Below, piece after piece: positions 4,866-8,471 of a stretch of 8,471 nt of DNA. The DNA is from Nitrospiraceae bacterium (lineage in GTDB: Bacteria > Nitrospirota > Nitrospiria > Nitrospirales > UBA8639). Each line of letters starts with the position of its first letter. The stretch's first letter is position 1. Location: positions 1-8,471 of the forward strand of contig DOFS01000202.1 of NCBI GenBank assembly GCA_003523945.1, in the 5' to 3' direction. Under the pieces are notes generated by a model. It was not told the DNA's origin, searched no databases, and saw only the letters and a list, made by a program, of their open reading frames with translations. The position numbers and the translations under genes were made by a program.

Positions 4866-5906
4866 TTACGCCTTCATGTATGGTTCGGTGGATGTGTCGA
4901 GTTGCTGCCATTGTGCATATTGCAGGTATCCCTTGACGTTGGCGAAGGTCGCGTCTTCTAAAAACAGGGAATTGGGGTAGAGGGCCTTGAAGGCGTCTTG
5001 CAGGACGGCACTACCACCCCCACAAAAGACGATCTCATCGAAGCCTGACGCACGGTTATCCCACAGGCGCGTCATCTCCTGCTGAATCCGAGCAACAAAG
5101 TCTTTGAAGTCGGATCGAAGGACCTCGTTCACATCATCGTGATTCAGGGTCGTCCCTCGGACATGGAGTGGTTTGACCTGTCGAAGCGCCCAGTCGATCT
5201 CGTATGGGTCGATCGTGCGACCAAGTTTTTGGCTGACGGTCTTGGCCGCCTTCTGAAACAGTGTTCCAATGCCCATCACGAGGCCGCCCGAAGAGCGAGG
5301 AAGAAATTGGGTTCCGGACATACCAATCAGTTCGGTGGTCCGCATACCAATATCCACGAGGGCGATCCGGCATCCGTGTAAATCCGGATATTGCTTCAAC
5401 ACATAGCAATAGGCGCCGATGCCTTGCGAGAGCACGTCGACACGTTTCGCTCGGAGAATCGATTTCACTAAGGCTTGAACCTGCGCTTGCGCTTTCGTGA
5501 CGGTGTAAATGTGCAGAGGAAGTCCTGTTACGAGGTATGAGCTGGGAGGAATGTGTCGAGACGCAAAGGCCACTAGCGCCTTGTAGGCGGGTGAGACCCA
5601 CCAGGAATCGTACTGCTCTTGAAACCGAAAGGCGGCTGTCACAGCATCCTCTCCGACTTGGTACTGTTGCCCCTCAAGGTCGACCACGTTGCCTTGATCT
5701 CCTAAAGTCAAGGAAATCGAGGTGGGCTCGATCGGGGAGACGACCGATGGGTAGGTCACCACGCGATCGTCCCAAGCGATCTTGACATAGCCGTAGCCGA
5801 CATCAAGTCCAATCAGCGTCGGTGGGACAGGTGGACAAGATTTCTTCGTCTTATTGGTTTGAGATTTTGAGTTTGAGGGTTTCGTTTGAGTGTTTAGGTT
5901 CATCAT
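4866..5906 (-). CDS. parM: ParM/StbA-like actin-family partition ATPase
   Basis: This 346-residue protein has the actin-type ATPase motifs in order: phosphate-1 LDVGYGYVK (34-42), phosphate-2 LVDIGMRTTE (183-192) and the adenosine motif VFCGGGSAVL (293-302). SSYLVTGLPL (122-131) resembles the domain-I segment of plasmid and archaeal actin homologues. It should polymerise with ATP in the cytoplasm and push element copies apart when capped by ParR. Residues 1-30 are a polar extension rich in Asn, Thr, Ser, Lys and Pro, not needed for the actin core. Shine-Dalgarno AAGGAG (5911-5916) stands four bases from the first ATG (5906) and seven from the second (5903), so either may be used. parR follows after four bases. 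The iterons at 5995-6048 lie upstream, as in the R1 parC-parM-parR order, which suggests autoregulation by ParR. Confidence 0.88.
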   Translation of the reverse strand: MMNLNTQTKPSNSKSQTNKTKKSCPPVPPTLIGLDVGYGYVKIAWDDRVVTYPSVVSPIEPTSISLTLGDQGNVVDLEGQQYQVGEDAVTAAFRFQEQYDSWWVSPAYKALVAFASRHIPPSSYLVTGLPLHIYTVTKAQAQVQALVKSILRAKRVDVLSQGIGAYCYVLKQYPDLHGCRIALVDIGMRTTELIGMSGTQFLPRSSGGLVMGIGTLFQKAAKTVSQKLGRTIDPYEIDWALRQVKPLHVRGTTLNHDDVNEVLRSDFKDFVARIQQEMTRLWDNRASGFDEIVFCGGGSAVLQDAFKALYPNSLFLEDATFANVKGYLQYAQWQQLDTSTEPYMKA

Positions 5907-5960
5907 GAGACTCCTTCTTGGACGTAAAAGTAAACAACGGTGAAAGCATTTGCTTACTGG

Positions 5961-5970
5961 AGTACTACGC
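5961..5970 (+). repeat. AGTACTACGC, left member of a distant inverted pair
   Basis: This 10-mer lies about 55 bases upstream of the parM start. Its exact reverse complement lies at 6173-6182, about 65 bases upstream of the divergent operon's first gene. The matched positions suggest one regulator acting on both operons, but a 10-mer pair within some 300 bases can arise by chance. Confidence 0.4.
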
Positions 5971-5994
5971 GAGAAGGCTCAAAGTTAGGGGGCG

Positions 5995-6048
5995 AATTGG
6001 GTGACTAATTGGGGGGTCAATTGGGTGACCAATTGGGGGCAAATTGGG
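5995..6048. repeat. parC-like iteron array, five AATTGGG repeats
   Basis: AATTGGG occurs at 5995, 6007, 6019, 6031 and 6042, that is with spacings of 12, 12, 12 and 11 bases, so it presents nearly the same helix face each time. The linkers alternate (TGACT, GGGTC, TGACC, GGCA), which gives a 24-bp higher-order unit. The array lies about 90 bases upstream of parM. Direct repeats of 10-12 bp in front of parM are the hallmark of a type II centromere bound by ParR (11-bp repeats in plasmid R1). It is very likely the segregation site, and possibly an operator of parMR. Confidence 0.85.
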
Positions 6049-6091
6049 AGGGTAAAAATGGATGAAATTTACGTAAGAACCCTGTATGTTG

Positions 6092-6161
6092 TGTGCGCAG
6101 TTCTGTGCGAATCTGTGCGGACATAACAATATATAAGATATATGTCCCTCACTCTGCACAG
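6092..6161. repeat. TGTGCG repeats and nested inverted repeat around an AT-rich core
   Basis: Three direct TGTGCG copies start at 6092, 6104 and 6114. The last merges into an inverted repeat, GGACATA (6119-6125) with TATGTCC (6141-6147), around the AT-rich ATATATAAG stretch. An outer pair CTGTGC (6113-6118) and GCACAG (6156-6161) encloses it. The core may be the -10 region of the 6247 operon under a dimeric repressor, or an AT-rich opening site of a replication origin. No initiator gene is present to support the second reading. Confidence 0.5.
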
Positions 6162-6172
6162 CGTTCGAGAGA

Positions 6173-6182
6173 GCGTAGTACT
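6173..6182 (-). repeat. GCGTAGTACT, right member of a distant inverted pair
   Basis: This is the exact reverse complement of 5961-5970, placed upstream of the plus-strand operon as its partner is upstream of parM. Between the two lie the iterons and the AT-rich inverted repeat. Confidence 0.4.
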
Positions 6183-6246
6183 GCGGTAAGAGAAAAATCA
6201 GCGAGCCACTGGTGTTTGAATGTACCGCAAACAAGGATGATCAAAC

Positions 6247-6606
6247 ATGAACAGCGGAACTCAAGACAAGTCCGGTATCGCTGAAGCCTTCTGGGATGAA
6301 TTCGGAGTGCTCATGAATAAGATCAAAGATGAGGCACCGGATCTTCTCCCTCGATGTTATGAGCACCTCAGTCAGTATATTGAGGATCAGTATCGGTGGG
6401 AATCGTTGGAGATGCGAATTGAAGAAGTCTTCCGGCGTCATCCTGAATGGACCCCACGAAGAATGGCTGAGCACATCCGATATTATCAGCGCATACCGAA
6501 TTCCATGAGGCCACTTCTTATTAAGCGAGCGCAAAAGGTCAAGAATCGTCTCCGGATGCGGCGTTTGCGTCAGGATGACGTGGACGATGGGGACAGTGAA
6601 GCATGA
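6247..6606 (+). CDS. Small charged helical protein of unknown function, first gene of ExoVII-like operon
   Basis: I do not recognise this 119-residue protein. It is predicted to be mostly helical: residues 11-62 form long amphipathic helices (AEAFWDEFGVLMNKIKDEAP, then a WESLEMRIEEVF helix). Residues 71-109 are strongly basic and end in KNRLRMRRLRQ, and the last ten residues are acidic (DDVDDGDSEA). The basic segment after WTPRRMAEHI could contact DNA. There is no signal peptide or membrane span. AAGGA (6233-6237) lies nine bases before the ATG. Its stop overlaps the next start (ATGA, 6603-6606), so the two products are probably made in balanced amounts and may interact. A small partner beside an XseA-like protein invites comparison with XseB, the small subunit of exonuclease VII, but it is longer and I see no XseB signature. 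Confidence 0.75.
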   Translation: MNSGTQDKSGIAEAFWDEFGVLMNKIKDEAPDLLPRCYEHLSQYIEDQYRWESLEMRIEEVFRRHPEWTPRRMAEHIRYYQRIPNSMRPLLIKRAQKVKNRLRMRRLRQDDVDDGDSEA

Positions 6607-7619
6607 CAGAATCACGACATTCAGAAAACGGGTGTCATGTTCTCGGGCTGAAAGGCGTCCTCGTGCTGTATCAACGGGGCATGGAGTCATTTCTTCAGCG
6701 TGAGAACCACATGCTGCCTGTCATGATCCGAGGCATTGTGCTACAGAAAAAATTTCGAGAGCAACCCCGTGGCCCGTGGCAATATTTTACCATCGAAGAG
6801 GAAGGGATTAGTCTGGAGGCCAGGGCACAATCCACGATCGATCTTCCATGGAATCGAGAAGTTCAGTTAATGGTGTTGTTAGGGATCGCAGGCTGGATGC
6901 AAAATCGACTCGTCCCACAGCTTGAGGTCCTTAGTGTACTGCGAGAGGAAGGCCGGCGGAGAATCAGCCCGGATGAGCGACTCACCAAATGGCAGGCCGC
7001 CATTCGGCAGCCCAAACGAGACGTCGAAAGTGTGTTTGCGTCTCACAATCCATTGGTCCTTATCGTGACATCAGATATTGGTGAAGCTTGGACAGATGTG
7101 ACCGCACCCCTGACCGAGTATCGAGAGTTCATTCGCTTACAACGAGCCCCCGTCAGAGTGTCTGATCCGCAAGCCGTTGGTCAGGTGCTCCAGCACGCAT
7201 GGCAGAAACAACCAACGCCTGAACTGATCATTTTGACTCGGGGAGGTGGCGACGCTGTCGTGAATCTCGATAACGATGAACTTCTCCAACTGGTCACACA
7301 GCGACCGATTCCCATTGTCACCGCCATTGGCCACACACGGGATCATCTTATTCTCGATCAAGTCGTCGACAAATCCTTTGCGACTCCTCGAGATTGCGGT
7401 CTCTGGCTACGGGACGGGCTAGCCCGTGCACGTCGTCGACACCAGGAGACCATCGACGCCAAAGAGCGGAAGGCCCATCAGCAGCTTCTGGTACTGACAG
7501 GTCAACATAAGCAACTGCAGAAAGAACTCCGTCGAGCCCGTCGGCAGACGGTCGCACTAGTTATTCTGTTCGGTGCGGTCTTGCTCACGTTCGCATACCT
7601 CTCCCAGGGCTTTCCGTGA
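6603..7619 (+). CDS. Exonuclease VII large-subunit-like protein with C-terminal membrane anchor
   Basis: This 338-residue protein combines an OB-fold-like region (about 38-105) with an XseA-type nuclease domain (about 145-265). The catalytic positions of E. coli XseA have matches: TSDIGEAWTD ending in Asp165, LTRGGGD (Arg213), and AIGHTRD with His244 and Asp247. A TPRDCGLWL segment (261-269) matches the TPTAAAE region in place. XseA degrades single-stranded DNA to oligonucleotides. The usual long coiled coil after the domain is short here (about 270-315, Arg/Gln/His rich). It is followed by one hydrophobic span, TVALVILFGAVLLTFAYL (316-333), so the nuclease domain would sit on the inner face of the membrane. 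The protein is shorter than housekeeping XseA (456 residues). It overlaps the upstream gene by four bases and is followed by a terminator. A role in element DNA processing, transfer or defence is conjecture. Confidence 0.8.
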   Translation: MTESRHSENGCHVLGLKGVLVLYQRGMESFLQRENHMLPVMIRGIVLQKKFREQPRGPWQYFTIEEEGISLEARAQSTIDLPWNREVQLMVLLGIAGWMQNRLVPQLEVLSVLREEGRRRISPDERLTKWQAAIRQPKRDVESVFASHNPLVLIVTSDIGEAWTDVTAPLTEYREFIRLQRAPVRVSDPQAVGQVLQHAWQKQPTPELIILTRGGGDAVVNLDNDELLQLVTQRPIPIVTAIGHTRDHLILDQVVDKSFATPRDCGLWLRDGLARARRRHQETIDAKERKAHQQLLVLTGQHKQLQKELRRARRQTVALVILFGAVLLTFAYLSQGFP

Positions 7620-7638
7620 TCACATACTTCTAAGCCCT

Positions 7639-7665
7639 GCCCGCAAAGCGGGCCTCTTCTTTTTT
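7639..7665 (+). terminator. Intrinsic terminator of the 6247-7619 operon
   Basis: GCCCGC (7639-7644), loop AAA and GCGGGC (7648-7653) form a GC-rich stem, followed by a T-rich tract (7655-7665). It lies 20 bases past the stop of the ExoVII-like gene. The T tract touches the stop codon of the convergent SLOG gene. On the minus strand no T run follows the hairpin, so it works mainly in one direction. Confidence 0.85.
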
Positions 7666-8026
7666 ATTCGGGGAGAATAAGGGTATGAGGAAGCTTACGT
7701 TTCCTGACCATCAAGAGCATGTGAGCTGTGCCGCGAGACTGACCATCCCAGAACAGGAAGACGTGATAGGGATCAGCCTGTTCAACGACTTCCTTGAGCA
7801 TGTCAGTATTTCGTTGCATGCCTGCTGATCTGCCATAGGTCTCCCACCGTGCAGGACGATGAAGCACGGTGGCTCCACACTGTTTCGCCTCTTCTGCACA
7901 CCAGGTATCGACACCTCGGGCTCCTCCATGCAGGAGTGTGTCAGTCGATTGAACAACTCTGCGTATCGTCTCCCGGACGAGGGACTCATCGGGAAAGTCT
8001 CGACTGCCAGAGACGAGATACCACAT
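7664..8026 (-). CDS. YspA-like SLOG-family protein (DUF2493 type)
   Basis: This 120-residue Rossmann-like protein of the SLOG superfamily has the family's nucleotide-binding features: VSGSRDF (5-11) at the first strand, LLHGGARGVD (31-40) as the glycine-rich loop, the MQRNTDML segment (70-77) and SRGTAHML (97-104). Members are thought to bind nucleotide-derived ligands. For stand-alone YspA-type proteins, common in phages and plasmids, the reaction is not known. The frame stays open up to 8104, but the added 26 residues are unlike the family. A strong AAGGAGG at 8033-8039 points to the ATG pair at 8029/8026. I prefer 8026 for its six-base spacing. The gene is convergent with the ExoVII-like operon and follows the DUF488-like gene on the same strand after about 100 bases. 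Confidence 0.85.
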   Translation of the reverse strand: MWYLVSGSRDFPDESLVRETIRRVVQSTDTLLHGGARGVDTWCAEEAKQCGATVLHRPARWETYGRSAGMQRNTDMLKEVVEQADPYHVFLFWDGQSRGTAHMLLMVRKRKLPHTLILPE

Positions 8027-8032
8027 CATGGT

Positions 8033-8039
8033 CCTCCTT
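8033..8039 (-). promoter_or_regulatory. Shine-Dalgarno of the SLOG gene (fixes its start)
   Basis: AAGGAGG on the minus strand precedes two adjacent ATG codons by three and six bases. It rules out the upstream extension of the frame as the translation start. Confidence 0.8.
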
Positions 8040-8127
8040 GGTTGGAGACAGCTAGATCCTTTTAGGGCAACAGAAAGAAAAGAACCTGGTGCTCCTGCGC
8101 CCAAGTGTCATGCGGTCTTGGCCAACA

Positions 8128-8454
8128 TCACCCGCGCCCATCACCAAAGCGTTCTGGCCACTGCTTCACAGCAAAATCAATGATCAAATGCGTATGACAG
8201 AACCACCCATCGCGACAGTAGCACAACAACGTCGCCTGCTCGTGTTGCGCTAATGCATCCCAAACCTCAGCCTTCACATTCGCCAAAATCGTCTGGTACT
8301 GATCTGTGTACTGAGTTTCTGAGGTTTGGCCATCTTTGACCCCCATGACCATGGCCCATGTGGGCGCGAATGCTTTCCATATGCCTTTCGCCGATTTGAC
8401 GGTCGTATCAATACCCCCGGCCTTCCCAATTTGTGCCCGACGCAAGATCGTCAT
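8128..8454 (-). CDS. Short DUF488-like protein
   Basis: This 108-residue protein has its strongest signature in LLCYCRDGWFCHTHLI (76-91), the Cys/His-bearing end of DUF488 proteins (usual form LLCYxKxGxxCHRxLL). The segment FAPTWAMVMGVKDGQ followed by a short acidic and aromatic stretch (EtqYTDQY) also fits the family's middle part. No reaction is established for this family. The two cysteines and histidine suggest metal or redox chemistry, but that is inference. The start at ATG 8454 is supported by AGGGAGG at 8460-8466, five bases away. The GTG just before it is too close to that site. The promoter lies beyond the right edge. It lies upstream of the SLOG gene on the same strand, about 100 bases apart, and may be co-transcribed. 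Confidence 0.75.
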   Translation of the reverse strand: MTILRRAQIGKAGGIDTTVKSAKGIWKAFAPTWAMVMGVKDGQTSETQYTDQYQTILANVKAEVWDALAQHEQATLLCYCRDGWFCHTHLIIDFAVKQWPERFGDGRG

Positions 8455-8459
8455 CACGT

Positions 8460-8466
8460 CCTCCCT
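8460..8466 (-). promoter_or_regulatory. Shine-Dalgarno of the DUF488-like gene
   Basis: AGGGAGG on the minus strand lies five bases before ATG 8454 and only two before the in-frame GTG at 8457, so the ATG is the likely start. It also shows that the gene is complete inside the window. Confidence 0.75.
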
Positions 8467-8471
8467 TTGCG

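Noticed and set aside
5134..5601. Long frames antisense to or overlapping parM
   Set aside because: They are shadows of the parM coding sequence with low-complexity Arg/Ser-rich products and no ribosome sites.
5995..6048. AATTGGG repeats as a CRISPR array
   Set aside because: The repeat unit is 7 bases with 4-5 base linkers, there is no spacer of adequate length and there are no cas genes. The position before parM explains it.
6603..7619. Housekeeping exonuclease VII large subunit (xseA)
   Set aside because: The protein is over 100 residues shorter than E. coli XseA, has a terminal membrane span, and sits in an accessory operon without a recognisable xseB.
8027..8104. N-terminal extension of the SLOG protein
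   Set aside because: A strong Shine-Dalgarno directly before the ATG pair, and the family's usual start at the first strand, place the start at 8026 or 8029.

Overview
This window looks like an accessory, probably plasmid or integrative-element, region of a Gram-negative bacterium. It carries a ParM/ParR-type partition module with an iterated centromere, a self-contained SOS module (LexA-type repressor, Y-family polymerase, SRAP protein), a lone integron-type attC site behind a cargo gene, and several genes of unknown role. The lineage cannot be fixed from the sequence. Base composition is near balanced, except for a visibly AT-richer block around positions 2360-3680. No rRNA, tRNA, CRISPR array, transposase, integrase or recognisable replication initiator was found.

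Layout. Positions 1-378 hold no convincing gene. On the minus strand, 379-1692 encodes a UmuC-like Y-family polymerase broken by one in-frame TGA. It lies directly downstream of a complete lexA-like gene (1694-2266) that has a strong promoter with a 16-bp palindromic candidate SOS box in its spacer. Positions 2267-2652 hold that promoter, two inverted repeats and a candidate cassette boundary. A DUF5677-type gene (2653-3681) follows on the plus strand and ends inside a well-formed attC site (3676-3753). Next is the SRAP gene (3818-4489), which converges on the minus-strand parM-parR operon (4526-5906).

The 5907-6246 intergenic region holds five AATTGGG iterons at 12-bp spacing, an AT-rich nested inverted repeat and a pair of 10-bp operator-like sites. 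From it a divergent two-gene operon (6247-7619) runs on the plus strand. It encodes a small unknown protein and an exonuclease VII large-subunit-like protein with a C-terminal membrane anchor, and it ends at an intrinsic terminator. The right edge has two minus-strand genes, a YspA-like SLOG protein (7664-8026) and a short DUF488-like protein (8128-8454).

How the parts fit. LexA would repress itself and the polymerase until DNA damage triggers self-cleavage. SRAP would protect abasic sites in single-stranded DNA, so these genes form an accessory damage-tolerance set, although the polymerase now appears truncated. ParR would bind the iterons, repress parMR and couple the element to ParM filaments. 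The most interesting inferences are that a gene cassette was inserted between divergent lexA and SRAP genes, and that a membrane-tethered ExoVII-like nuclease shares a control region with a partition system.
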